Below the pieces are notes generated by a model. That model did no database searches, was not told the origin of the DNA, and worked only from the letters and a program-made list of their open reading frames with translations. From contig CANOBT010000020.1 of assembly GCA_947564305.1 (NCBI GenBank), positions 1 to 56,506 on the forward strand: a DNA stretch of 56,506 nucleotides. The letters run 5' to 3'. The stretch comes from an uncultured Lachnospiraceae bacterium (lineage in GTDB: Bacteria; Bacillota_A; Clostridia; Lachnospirales; Lachnospiraceae). The stretch's first letter is position 1. Every line of letters begins with the position of its first letter. The translations under genes were made by a program, and so were the position numbers. Shown one piece after another: positions 44,449 through 53,136 of this stretch.

Positions 44449-46077
44449 ATGATGCAGTTTTCAGGAAAATCTGTATACAGGGGAATTGTGCTGGGTCCGG
44501 TTGCTGTCCTGGGAAATGAAGATGGTCCGGTCAGGCGCAGCAAAATCGAGGATGCACAGGCTGAAATCGAGCGCCTTGAGACCGCAGGACAACAGGCAAA
44601 GGAACAGCTTGGGGCTTTATACGACAAAGCGGTAAAAGAAGTCGGCGAGGCCAGCGCTGCTATTTTTGAGGTACATCAGATGATGCTGGAGGATGATGAT
44701 TATTTGGATTCCATCCACAACATGATTCGGACGGAGATGGTCAATGCAGAATATGCGGTGGCCGTGACCGGCGATAATTTTTCGGAAATGTTTGCTGCTA
44801 TGGATGATGACTATATGAAAGCGAGAGCTGCAGACGTGAAGGATATTTCCAACCGTTTGATCCGGATATTGGAAGGCCGTGGGGAAACGGATTTGGCATC
44901 TATGGAGCCTTCCATTATCGTGGCGGATGACCTGAGTCCGAGCGAGACTGTGCAGATGGACAAGGAAAAAATCTTAGCTTTCGTGACAGTACATGGCTCC
45001 ACCAATTCACACACCGCTATTTTGGCACGTATGATGAACATTCCGGCGTTAATTGGAGTTCCTATGAATATGGAGGAAATCCATACCGGAATGAAAGCTG
45101 TGGTAGACGGATTTGAAGGAACAGTGACCTTTGAACCAGATGAGGAATTATGCAGTCGGGCAAGACAAAAGATGGAGGAAGAGCAGGAGAAACTTCGGCT
45201 GTTAGATGATTTGAAGGGCAAAGAAAACGTGACCCTTGACGGAAGGAAAATCAACCTGTATGCAAATATCGGAAGTGTCAGTGATGTGGGATATGTTCTG
45301 GAAAATGATGCCGGAGGGATTGGCCTGTTCCGCAGTGAATTTCTCTACCTGGGCCGTGACAGCTTTCCCACAGAGGAAGAGCAATTTCAGGCATACCGGC
45401 AGGTGGCACAGACTATGGCCGGAAAAAAGGTGATTATCCGTACATTGGACATCGGTGCCGACAAACAGGTGGATTATTTCAGTCTGGGACAGGAGGAAAA
45501 TCCTGCCATGGGCTACCGGGCAATCCGTATCTGTCTGAAACAGCCGGACATTTTCAAGACACAGCTCCGTGCGTTATTCCGGGCCACCATGTACGGAAAT
45601 ATTTCCATCATGTATCCGATGATTACCGCGGTAGAAGAGGTTGAAAAGATATTCGAGATTGTACAAGAAGTGCGCGGGGAACTGGACGCAGCGGGAATCC
45701 CCTATCATGTCCCGGAACAGGGAATCATGATTGAGACGCCCGCATCGGTCATGATCAGTGATGAATTGGCGGAGTTGGTAGACTTTTTCAGTATTGGAAC
45801 AAATGATTTGACACAGTATACACTGGCGGTTGACCGTCAGAATGAGAAACTGGATGATTTCTACAACCCCCATCACAAAGCGATTCTGCGGATGATTCAG
45901 ATGGTCGTGGACAATGCGCATAAAGCTGGAAAATGGGCCGGCATCTGCGGAGAATTGGGGGCAGACTTAGAGCTTACGGAAGAGTTTGTCAGAATGGGAT
46001 TAGATGAACTTTCGGTTGCACCATCCATGATTTTGAAGATTCGGAAGAAAGTGCGGGAAATGAATATAGAAAATTAA
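44449..46077 (+). CDS. ptsI: PTS enzyme I (PEP-protein phosphotransferase)
   Basis: The 542-residue protein has the N-terminal HPr-binding and phosphohistidine domains (active H188 in GSTNSHTAILARM) and a C-terminal PEP-binding barrel (GIGLFRSEFLYLGRD near 305 and GTNDLTQYTLAVDRQ near 450). Length is slightly short of the usual 570 but all motifs are present. It uses PEP to phosphorylate HPr. GGGAGG precedes ATG-ATG. It ends the PTS cassette before a terminator. Whether the genome has another EI cannot be seen. Confidence 0.92.
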   Translation: MMQFSGKSVYRGIVLGPVAVLGNEDGPVRRSKIEDAQAEIERLETAGQQAKEQLGALYDKAVKEVGEASAAIFEVHQMMLEDDDYLDSIHNMIRTEMVNAEYAVAVTGDNFSEMFAAMDDDYMKARAADVKDISNRLIRILEGRGETDLASMEPSIIVADDLSPSETVQMDKEKILAFVTVHGSTNSHTAILARMMNIPALIGVPMNMEEIHTGMKAVVDGFEGTVTFEPDEELCSRARQKMEEEQEKLRLLDDLKGKENVTLDGRKINLYANIGSVSDVGYVLENDAGGIGLFRSEFLYLGRDSFPTEEEQFQAYRQVAQTMAGKKVIIRTLDIGADKQVDYFSLGQEENPAMGYRAIRICLKQPDIFKTQLRALFRATMYGNISIMYPMITAVEEVEKIFEIVQEVRGELDAAGIPYHVPEQGIMIETPASVMISDELAELVDFFSIGTNDLTQYTLAVDRQNEKLDDFYNPHHKAILRMIQMVVDNAHKAGKWAGICGELGADLELTEEFVRMGLDELSVAPSMILKIRKKVREMNIEN

Positions 46078-46087
46078 AATGAGCAGT

Positions 46088-46119
46088 AAAATAGGGTTGC
46101 ATAAGGCAACCCTATTATC
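46088..46119 (+). terminator. intrinsic terminator of the PTS cassette
   Basis: AATAGGGTTGC (46090-46100) pairs with GCAACCCTATT (46106-46116); the tail ATCAT is weak in T. It follows the EI stop by ten bases. Confidence 0.7.
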
Positions 46120-46132
46120 ATAAACTCTAGAC

Positions 46133-46279
46133 GTTACAATTCACGGCCTGACCGGCCGCGAATTGTAACGCATCCAGCTCATTGAAAAGTCGCCTGGCGG
46201 CGAGGGGCTGGATGCCTGAAACCACTGCTTTATCGGTCGGAGGCTGTGCAGCGTGGTGCACAGCCCCGTGAACAGTTAC
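46133..46279 (+). mobile_element. short palindromic MITE-like element, copy B
   Basis: This 147-bp element starts GTTACAATTCACGG and ends CCGTGAACAGTTAC. Three internal hairpins are visible: GTTACAATTC/GAATTGTAAC, GCATCCAG/CTGGATGC and GGCTGTGCA/TGCACAGCC. TCTAGAC flanks it on both sides (46126-46132, 46281-46287), like a seven-base target duplication. Copy A at 3821 is a 60-bp internal deletion of it with other flanks. It fills most of the 46078-46415 gap and holds no gene. Confidence 0.65.
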
Positions 46280-46319
46280 ATCTAGACATACTCTTAAAAC
46301 AATAAACACGTAAAATGTC

Positions 46320-46348
46320 TTGTTATCCCCAATGCTTTTGTATATAAT
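46320..46348 (+). promoter_or_regulatory. sigma-A type promoter of the DUF4869 gene
   Basis: TTGTTA (46320-46325) and TATAAT (46343-46348) are spaced by 17 bases. Transcription would start about 60 bases before the ATG at 46416. Confidence 0.7.
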
Positions 46349-46415
46349 GAAATCGAGTTGAAGAAGAAAATTTGTCTATGGCAAGTATCCGCAGTGATAC
46401 TCGAAAGGAGCAAAA

Positions 46416-46853
46416 ATGCTTTCTATATATTATGGCGATATGCCGGAGGCTGTATACAATACTGCTGCATATTTTAAATATGATTACGAAGATGAATGGA
46501 TTACAGACCCTTTTGTAAAAGAAATGATTCTAGATGTGGACAAATCTGTCGTATTGGACAGTGGAGTGATAGACAGCCCTGTGTTGGGAAAAATACCGCC
46601 CCTTGGGCTGTCTGGTGGTGTAAAGACACTCATTCTTGTGAAATTTAATACAACAAAGATATTTAATGCCTCCACCTGCGGTGATAATTGTGCACGCTGG
46701 CTTCTCAAAATAGCAGAACAGGAGGACAGGACAATTAATCTGCGGCATTTACTACGATTCGGGAATGAACCATTTACAATACGGATATTAAATACAGGAC
46801 AGATTGTACATTCAACAAAAGAGCTGGTGTCCATTGCAGGTGAATTTGTTTAA
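46416..46853 (+). CDS. DUF4869 family protein
   Basis: The 145-residue soluble protein opens LSIYYGDMPEAVYNTAAYFK, which I recognise as the DUF4869 type found in Lachnospiraceae. Its second half includes NASTCGDNCARWLLKIAEQE and the end STKELVSIAGEFV. Function is unknown. GAAAGGAG precedes ATG. It is 14 bases ahead of a P-loop protein, and the two look like a pair. Confidence 0.8.
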   Translation: MLSIYYGDMPEAVYNTAAYFKYDYEDEWITDPFVKEMILDVDKSVVLDSGVIDSPVLGKIPPLGLSGGVKTLILVKFNTTKIFNASTCGDNCARWLLKIAEQEDRTINLRHLLRFGNEPFTIRILNTGQIVHSTKELVSIAGEFV

Positions 46854-46867
46854 AGGAGAGAATATCA

Positions 46868-47830
46868 ATGCGGGGTGTGCATAGAGTAATAATCCATACG
46901 AAGCGGCTGCACTATGATTTTCAATTGAGGAGAAATATTACTGTGGTTCGTGGTGATAGTGCAACAGGAAAAACAACGCTTGTTGATATGATTCAGGAAT
47001 ATGTGAATAATCCCTCAGGGAGTCCAGTGGAATTGGTCTGTGATAAAGCATGCTATGTACTTGCGGGTTCGCTGTGGGAAGAGCAGCTTTCTGGTATGAC
47101 GGATAGTATTGTGTTTATTGACGAAGGGAATGAGTTTGTCAAAACAGATGAATTTGCAAGAGAAATACAAAAGACAGACAATTATTATGTAATTGTCTCC
47201 AGGGAAGCGCTCCCATCACTTCCGTATAGTGTAGAAGAAATTTATGGTATTAGGACTTCCGGCAAGTATGGAACTTTAAAACAGAGTTATCACGAATTTT
47301 ATAGAATATATGGTGTGAATGCAATAAATAAAGTGAAACCAGAGGTGGTCATTACGGAAGATAGCAATTCAGGTTATCAGTTTTTCCATTCTGTATGCAG
47401 TGAACATAACCTGAAATGTTATTCGGTAGAGGGAAAATCAAATATTTTCCATTATCTTAATGTAAATAAAGAGGGCAGGATGCTTGTGATTGCTGATGGA
47501 GCGGCTTTTGGACCGGAAATAGACAGGGTATTACAGTTGTTGGACGAACGGGAGGACACCGCGCTATATCTGCCAGAATCTTTTGAGTGGTTAGTTCTGC
47601 TGTCCGGAATTTTGGATGATAAGGAGATTAGAGGAGTTTTAGAGACACCCTATGATTACATTGAAAGCAGAGAATTCTTTAGTTGGGAACGCTATTTTAC
47701 GGCACTATTAATTGAGAAAACGAAAAATACGTATCTTGCCTATTCTAAAAAGCAGCTAAATAAAAGCTATTTAGGCGAAAAAATAAAAACGGCAATATTA
47801 TCGAAGATGGAAAGGATAGAGTTGGGATAA
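46868..47830 (+). CDS. P-loop NTPase of unknown function, partner of DUF4869
   Basis: The 320-residue protein has Walker A RGDSATGKTTLVD near residue 36 and a Walker B-like SIVFIDEGNEFV near residue 83. The middle and end lack motifs I know. It has no membrane segment. Its start follows AAAGGAGAG. The gene pair sits between the PTS cassette and cas3. The role may be regulatory or defensive, but this is only position-based. Confidence 0.7.
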   Translation: MRGVHRVIIHTKRLHYDFQLRRNITVVRGDSATGKTTLVDMIQEYVNNPSGSPVELVCDKACYVLAGSLWEEQLSGMTDSIVFIDEGNEFVKTDEFAREIQKTDNYYVIVSREALPSLPYSVEEIYGIRTSGKYGTLKQSYHEFYRIYGVNAINKVKPEVVITEDSNSGYQFFHSVCSEHNLKCYSVEGKSNIFHYLNVNKEGRMLVIADGAAFGPEIDRVLQLLDEREDTALYLPESFEWLVLLSGILDDKEIRGVLETPYDYIESREFFSWERYFTALLIEKTKNTYLAYSKKQLNKSYLGEKIKTAILSKMERIELG

Positions 47831-47858
47831 AATTTGTCTGTTATAAGTATCGGATTTT

Positions 47859-47864
47859 TATAAT
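47859..47864 (+). promoter_or_regulatory. possible promoter before the cas region
   Basis: A perfect TATAAT with TTGTCT (47834-47839) at a long spacing of 19 bases lies after the P-loop gene. It may start transcription of the cas genes; the operon could also be read from 46343. Confidence 0.35.
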
Positions 47865-47883
47865 CAAAAGAAAAGAGAGAATA

Positions 47884-47993
47884 ATGAAAATATATTAGTG
47901 ATTGGTAATTCGGGAGTTGGTAAATCTGCATTGTGTAGTGTGCTGTATGAATACTTTGTAAAAAAATGTTGCTTTTTCCCACATGATGTCTGA
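47884..47993 (+). pseudogene. frameshifted fragment of a P-loop NTPase gene
   Basis: From ATG at 47884 the frame stops after four codons, but one frame over it reads NENILVIGNSGVGKSALCSV and on to a TGA at 47991. GNSGVGKS is a clean Walker A at the expected position after a start. One missing A in the run after ATG explains the shift. Only about 36 codons remain, so the rest was deleted. It lies directly before cas3. Confidence 0.6.
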
Positions 47994-48081
47994 TAATGAA
48001 AGCAGTGGCGAAGGAAAATTCCAAGAGGGGACAGGTAGTCAATGGTTTCATATATTGACGAAGGACTTGAGGGACATTTTT

Positions 48082-50505
48082 ATGGTTTTAATAGCTCATT
48101 TAACAAATGTGGACGGAAATAGAAGGGAACAGACTTTAAAGGAGCACTGTTTTCATACGGCCCAATATGCATCTGAAAGTATTGGGAACGTAGGATTGCA
48201 CCACACGGTCTATCTGGCAGGGATTTTACATGATGCAGGGAAAGCTAAGGCTGAGTTTGTAGAATATTTGGAAGACGCATATCAAGGGAAAGATGTGACA
48301 AGGGGGACGGTAAACCATACGTTCGCGGGCGTGGTATGGCTTTTTGAAAAATATCATAAGGATTCATCAAGTGTATGGGAGCGGATGGCATGTGAAGTGA
48401 TTGGTTATGCCATTGGCTCCCATCATGGTTTGTTTGACTGTGTGGATTTGGATGGCGAGAACGGTTTTCAGCACCGTCTGCAAAAGGACAGAGAATCCAT
48501 ATGTTATCAAGAGGCGGTACATCATTATTTCACACAGGTTGTGGAAGAAGATTTTGCTGATAAGCATTTTCGGAAGGCAGTACAAGAGATTAAAGATTTT
48601 TTTGACAAGGCAAAAGAAGAATATGGTTCTCGTGGCAAAGTGTTTTTTCAGTTGAGCATGGTTATCAGATTGGTACTTTCGGCAGTTATTTATGGAGACC
48701 GGAGGGATACCAGTGAGTTCATGAGCCAGCAAGAGTGCGCTGAGGTTTCCGTGTGTGACTGGAAAAACAGACAGAAGTTTTTTGAACATAAATTAGCACA
48801 AATGGATTCTTCAACGATGCTGAATCGAGTCAGACAGTATATTTCCGAACAATGCTTAGAAGCTGCGGGAAGGCCGTCTGGGATTTATCGTCTGAATGTA
48901 CCGACAGGAGCCGGAAAGACATTGTGTACGTTACGCTATGCATTGGCACATGCGGAAAAGTATTACAAAGAGAGGATTATTTTTATCATCCCGCTTTTGA
49001 GTGTCTTGGATCAGAACGTGAGAGTGATCCGAGAGTTTCTTACGGAAAAAAATGAGATATTAGAGCATCATTCTAATGTGGTACGTGAAAAGGGAAATAT
49101 CGAAGAACTCGATAAATACGAATTTTTAGCGGAAAGCTGGAACTATCCGGTTATTGTATCCACCTTGGTACAATTGTTGGAAATCCTTTTTTCTGACAGG
49201 ACATCTGCGATAGGAAGGATGCAGGCTTTGTGTAACAGCGTCATTGTGATTGACGAGATTCAGTCCCTGCCAAAGAAGACTACGGTTATGTTCAATATGG
49301 CAATGAATTTTCTGCAGAAGTATTGTAATGCGGATATTGTGCTGTCTTCGGCGACTCAGCCTTGTTTTGAAGAACTGAAATGGCCGTTAAGACTCTCAGA
49401 AAATCCAGATTTGGTACAGTTAAGCCAGGAGCAGCTGCAGATATTTCAGCGGGTAGAGGTGATTCCACACATGGATGCTTATGGAATGGATTGGGATGCA
49501 TGTACCGAGTTTTGCCTGGACAGAATGGAAGAGCATGATTCTCTCCTGGTGGTGTGTAATACAAAGGCAGAAGCCAGAACATTATTTCAAAGGCTGCAGG
49601 AGCAGGCTGGGTATCAAGGATGGGAGATTTTTCACCTGTCTACGGCAATGTGTCAGGCGCATAGGTCAGATGTTCTGGAACAATTGAAGGAAAGTCTGCA
49701 GACAATACAGCAGAATCTTTTAGAAGATAACGTTCATCCTCGGAAGCTGATTTGTATTTCCACCCAGTTAATCGAGGCAGGAATCGACCTGTCCTTTGCA
49801 TGTGTTATCCGTGTACTGGCAGGAATTGATAATCTGGCTCAGGCGGCCGGAAGATGCAACCGCAGCAATGAATATGGAAAGAGAGGAAAGGTGTACCTGA
49901 TTCATCTGAAAAATGAGAATCTGAGTATGCTAAAAGAAATAAAGCACGCACAGGTCAGTACTCGGAATGTGTTGGAAATCCGGCAGGAAGAAAGTGAATC
50001 TTTGATTGGAGAACAGGCAGCCAGAAGATTTTATCGTTATCTGTTTGAAGAAACAAAAAATGAGATTCGATATCCAACGGAGGATGATAAAAACACGATT
50101 TATCTTGCAGACCTTTTATCGAATCTGAATGGTAATGTGAAAAAGGAGAAAAACAAAAATTATGTTTTTTATCAGCCATTTAAGACCATAGGAAGAAGAT
50201 TTACTGTATTTGATCAGGATACGACGGATGTTTTGGTCCTGTATGGGGAAAGTGAAATGTGGATTCAAAAGCTCAAAGCGTTGGAAGATACATGGTTTGA
50301 CTTGAAAAAATATAAGGAAATCATGGGGGAATTGAAAAAGTATACGGTAAGTATTTATGACTGGCAGAGGAGAAAACTGGATGAGGCCGGGCTTTTATAT
50401 GGGATTCTGGATGGCCGGGCTTTCGTTCTGGATAGTCAGGCATATGATGACTGTTTTGGACTTACAGTTGTGGAGGAGCAGGCTGTGGAAAATTATGTTT
50501 TGTGA
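48082..50505 (+). CDS. cas3: CRISPR-associated helicase/nuclease Cas3, type I-C
   Basis: The 807-residue protein has an N-terminal HD nuclease domain (LKEHCFHTAQYA, then ILHDAGKAKAEF, and IGSHHGLFD) and a superfamily 2 helicase domain (VPTGAGKTLCTLRYAL near residue 273, VIVIDEIQSLPKK, VLSSATQPCF, QAAGRCNRSNEYG). It unwinds and degrades DNA marked by Cascade. ATG at 48082 is chosen because GAGGG precedes it and the typical IAHLTNVDGNRREQTLKEH start follows; an upstream frame to 47983 overlaps the P-loop remnant. All key motifs look intact. Confidence 0.93.
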   Translation: MVLIAHLTNVDGNRREQTLKEHCFHTAQYASESIGNVGLHHTVYLAGILHDAGKAKAEFVEYLEDAYQGKDVTRGTVNHTFAGVVWLFEKYHKDSSSVWERMACEVIGYAIGSHHGLFDCVDLDGENGFQHRLQKDRESICYQEAVHHYFTQVVEEDFADKHFRKAVQEIKDFFDKAKEEYGSRGKVFFQLSMVIRLVLSAVIYGDRRDTSEFMSQQECAEVSVCDWKNRQKFFEHKLAQMDSSTMLNRVRQYISEQCLEAAGRPSGIYRLNVPTGAGKTLCTLRYALAHAEKYYKERIIFIIPLLSVLDQNVRVIREFLTEKNEILEHHSNVVREKGNIEELDKYEFLAESWNYPVIVSTLVQLLEILFSDRTSAIGRMQALCNSVIVIDEIQSLPKKTTVMFNMAMNFLQKYCNADIVLSSATQPCFEELKWPLRLSENPDLVQLSQEQLQIFQRVEVIPHMDAYGMDWDACTEFCLDRMEEHDSLLVVCNTKAEARTLFQRLQEQAGYQGWEIFHLSTAMCQAHRSDVLEQLKESLQTIQQNLLEDNVHPRKLICISTQLIEAGIDLSFACVIRVLAGIDNLAQAAGRCNRSNEYGKRGKVYLIHLKNENLSMLKEIKHAQVSTRNVLEIRQEESESLIGEQAARRFYRYLFEETKNEIRYPTEDDKNTIYLADLLSNLNGNVKKEKNKNYVFYQPFKTIGRRFTVFDQDTTDVLVLYGESEMWIQKLKALEDTWFDLKKYKEIMGELKKYTVSIYDWQRRKLDEAGLLYGILDGRAFVLDSQAYDDCFGLTVVEEQAVENYVL

Positions 50506-50519
50506 AAAGGGAGGATGAA

Positions 50520-51269
50520 ATGAAACACAGAAATTCGGTAGAATTTGAGGTGACAGGGGACTATGGGCTGTTTGCAGACCCGGTCACCCGTGTAGGAGGA
50601 GAAAAATTTACATATCAGGTTCCCACATATGAAGCATTGAAAGGGATTCTGCAAAGCGTTTACTGGAAACCTACATTCATCTGGATTATAGATAAAGTGC
50701 GCATCATGAATCCAGTCCAGACGGAGACAAAAGGGGTACGTCCAATTAAATATTACAATGATAAGAATGATTTGTCCTATTACACGTATTTGAAAGACTG
50801 CAGGTATCAGGTACAGGCACATTTTATCTGGAATGAAAATCGTCCTGAACTGGAAAAGGACCGTAATGAAAATAAGCATCATAATATCGCAAAGCGGATG
50901 ATTGAGCGAGGCGGGAGAAGAGATATTTTTCTCGGGACAAGGGAGTGCCAGGGGTATGTCAAGGCTTGTGTTTTCGGTGAGGGAGAAGGCTTCTATGATG
51001 GAGTTCCGGAATTGAGCTTTGGGATGATGTATCACGGGATTACTTACGCGGATGAGGCATATTCGGAAGAGACGAAAGGAAAAATGAGCGTGCGGCTCTG
51101 GCAGGCAGTTATGAGGAACGGCGTGATTGAGTTTCTGCCTCCGTGGGAGTGCATCCATCGTCCTGTAAGGGAGATGAATATAAAAATATTTGACGAGGCT
51201 CGGGGGAACTTTTCAATGGCCGGTGAGGAAGGAGGGGGATTGGATGTCATGGATGAGCCAGCTTTATAA
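50520..51269 (+). CDS. cas5c: Cas5c (Cas5d), crRNA-processing endoribonuclease
   Basis: The 249-residue protein starts VEFEVTGDYGLFADPVTRVG and continues with YQVPTYEALKGILQSVYWKP, the Cas5 RAMP signature. In type I-C this subunit cuts the repeat RNA and stays bound to the 5' handle. ATG at 50520 has GGGAGG five bases upstream; the longer frame start at 50502 would overlap cas3. It overlaps cas8c by 26 bases. Confidence 0.93.
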   Translation: MKHRNSVEFEVTGDYGLFADPVTRVGGEKFTYQVPTYEALKGILQSVYWKPTFIWIIDKVRIMNPVQTETKGVRPIKYYNDKNDLSYYTYLKDCRYQVQAHFIWNENRPELEKDRNENKHHNIAKRMIERGGRRDIFLGTRECQGYVKACVFGEGEGFYDGVPELSFGMMYHGITYADEAYSEETKGKMSVRLWQAVMRNGVIEFLPPWECIHRPVREMNIKIFDEARGNFSMAGEEGGGLDVMDEPAL

Positions 51270-53136
51270 GACTTATGAGAAAAATATAGGAAAGGGGCAG
51301 CAGTCAGAGATTCAGCTTACACCGATTGCGCATATGAACGCCAATGCTCAGATAGAAATTACGTTAAACAGAGAAGGAGAATTTAAAGGGGCAGTAAGCA
51401 TTGACAAGAAAGATGCGGCTACGCTGATTCCGGTCACAGAAGCATCTGCCAGCAGAAGTTCGGGGATAGCGCCTCATGCATTAAGCGATATGCTCCCTTA
51501 TATTGCAGGTGATTTTTCTGAACATTGTGAAAATGAGAAACAGAAAAAGAGTGCGGAAGAGAAATTTAAATCTTATATGGATAATCTGAAACAATGGGCG
51601 GAATCTAAGGAATCACATCCGAAAGTACGGGCGATTTATGAATATCTTGAAAAAGAAGTGCTGGTTTCAGACCTTGTGAAAGCCGGTTTGATGGAATTAG
51701 GGGAAGACGGCATATTTGAAAAGAAGAAAATCAGCGGTCAGCCTTATGAAAAGGTGATTGTAAGGTTTCGTATTTTGGAAGGACAAGGCCGGGATTGTAC
51801 GTGGGAAGATACTTCTCTGATAGAATCTTATACAAAATATTATTTGAATGGACAGCAGGGAAAGAGGGATATCTGCTATTTATCAGGAGAAAAAAATACA
51901 GTTTCGCTTAACCATCCGAAAGGGATTGTGGCATCGGATTACGGGGCAAAGCTGGTATCGGCAAATGATGCTCAAGGCTATACATACCGTGGAAGATTCC
52001 GGGATGCGGAGCAGTCTTATGTACTAAGCTATGAAGCTTCGCAGAAAATACATAGTGCGCTGACCTGGCTTGTAAAAAAGCAGGGAGTATCTATCGGGAC
52101 TCAGGATAAACGGACGTTTATCTGTTGGAATCCGGAGGGAAGGAAGACACCAAATATATTTGAGGATGAATTTGAATTTACGGATGATGAAGATGAAGAA
52201 ATGCCGGATACGGAGTATGTTTATCAGAAAAAACTAAAAAAAGCACTCCGGGGATATCAGGATCAGTTTGAGGAAACGGATTCGATTATTGTGATGGGAT
52301 TGGACGCTGCAACAACAGGACGCCTTTCTGTGACCTATTATCATGAATTGGCTGCCTCGGATTTTCTGAAGAACATGATTTACTGGGGCAGGACTTGTAA
52401 TTGGGAGTATCTAAAATTTGACGAGAAAAAGCGAGGGTATCATGTGGTTCAAACGCCAATCTTTCGAAGGATTGTGGAATGTGCATTCGGGAGAGAGCGA
52501 GGAGATGAGCGCAGGAAATTCATAGAAGCCGATGACAAGGTGCTGAAGGAACATACACAGCGTTTGGTAAAATGTATGCTTGAAAGGAAGCAGGTTCCGT
52601 TTGATATTGTACATGCTCTCACAATCCGCGCGTCGACACCGTTGGCTTACACGAGGTGGAATCGCGAAAGAGTACTGTCTACGGCATGTGCATTGATTAG
52701 TAAATATCATTATGATAAAAAGGGAGACAGACAGGAAGAGGAGGACAAGATGAAACTAGATTTGAAAAATCATGACAGAAGCTATCTGTTTGGAAGGCTT
52801 TTGGCTGTATGCGAAGCAGTAGAGAAATTGACTTATGATAAAGATGAGACTCGTGATTCCAATGCAATCCGTTTGCAGTCAGCATATGTCAATCATCCGA
52901 TGCAGACGTGGAAAATATTGGAAGGACTGTTAAATCCATATTTTCAGAAGCTGCGGCCTGGATCAAGGGAATATTACAGAAGGCTAATCAGCGAGATTGT
53001 CGGTTCATTCAGAGACGAAGATGCAGCAAGGATGAATCAGGGATTGAAAGAAGATTATTTATTGGGATACTATCTGCAAAGGGCAGAACTGTATAAGAAA
53101 AAAGAGGAAAAGCAGGAGGTACAGGAGAATGAGTAG
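51244..53136 (+). CDS. cas8c: Cas8c (Csd1) large Cascade subunit
   Basis: The 630-residue protein starts MSWMSQLYKTYEKN and shows Csd1 features such as AHMNANAQIEITLN, CYLSGEKNTVSLNHPKGI and VMGLDAATTGRLSVTYYHEL. It recognises the PAM and holds the target DNA. ATG at 51244 has AGGAGGGGG eight bases upstream. An internal start in its 3' part may also give the small Cas11c subunit, as shown in other I-C systems; AGGAAGAGGAGGACAAG precedes ATG at 52750, close to where Cas11c usually starts. Confidence 0.92.
   Translation: MSWMSQLYKTYEKNIGKGQQSEIQLTPIAHMNANAQIEITLNREGEFKGAVSIDKKDAATLIPVTEASASRSSGIAPHALSDMLPYIAGDFSEHCENEKQKKSAEEKFKSYMDNLKQWAESKESHPKVRAIYEYLEKEVLVSDLVKAGLMELGEDGIFEKKKISGQPYEKVIVRFRILEGQGRDCTWEDTSLIESYTKYYLNGQQGKRDICYLSGEKNTVSLNHPKGIVASDYGAKLVSANDAQGYTYRGRFRDAEQSYVLSYEASQKIHSALTWLVKKQGVSIGTQDKRTFICWNPEGRKTPNIFEDEFEFTDDEDEEMPDTEYVYQKKLKKALRGYQDQFEETDSIIVMGLDAATTGRLSVTYYHELAASDFLKNMIYWGRTCNWEYLKFDEKKRGYHVVQTPIFRRIVECAFGRERGDERRKFIEADDKVLKEHTQRLVKCMLERKQVPFDIVHALTIRASTPLAYTRWNRERVLSTACALISKYHYDKKGDRQEEEDKMKLDLKNHDRSYLFGRLLAVCEAVEKLTYDKDETRDSNAIRLQSAYVNHPMQTWKILEGLLNPYFQKLRPGSREYYRRLISEIVGSFRDEDAARMNQGLKEDYLLGYYLQRAELYKKKEEKQEVQENE
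52750..53136 (+). CDS. possible internally initiated Cas11c small subunit
   Basis: ATG at 52750 lies in the cas8c frame after GAAGAGGAGGACAAG, a strong ribosome binding site inside the gene. Translation to the cas8c stop would give 128 residues. Type I-C systems are known to make Cas11 from an internal start of cas8c, at about this size. This is an inference from position and site strength. Confidence 0.5.
   Translation: MKLDLKNHDRSYLFGRLLAVCEAVEKLTYDKDETRDSNAIRLQSAYVNHPMQTWKILEGLLNPYFQKLRPGSREYYRRLISEIVGSFRDEDAARMNQGLKEDYLLGYYLQRAELYKKKEEKQEVQENE

Noticed and set aside
47983..48081. Upstream extension of the Cas3 frame to ATG 47983
   Set aside because: It overlaps the P-loop remnant, lacks a ribosome binding site, and known Cas3 proteins begin close to the ATG at 48082.
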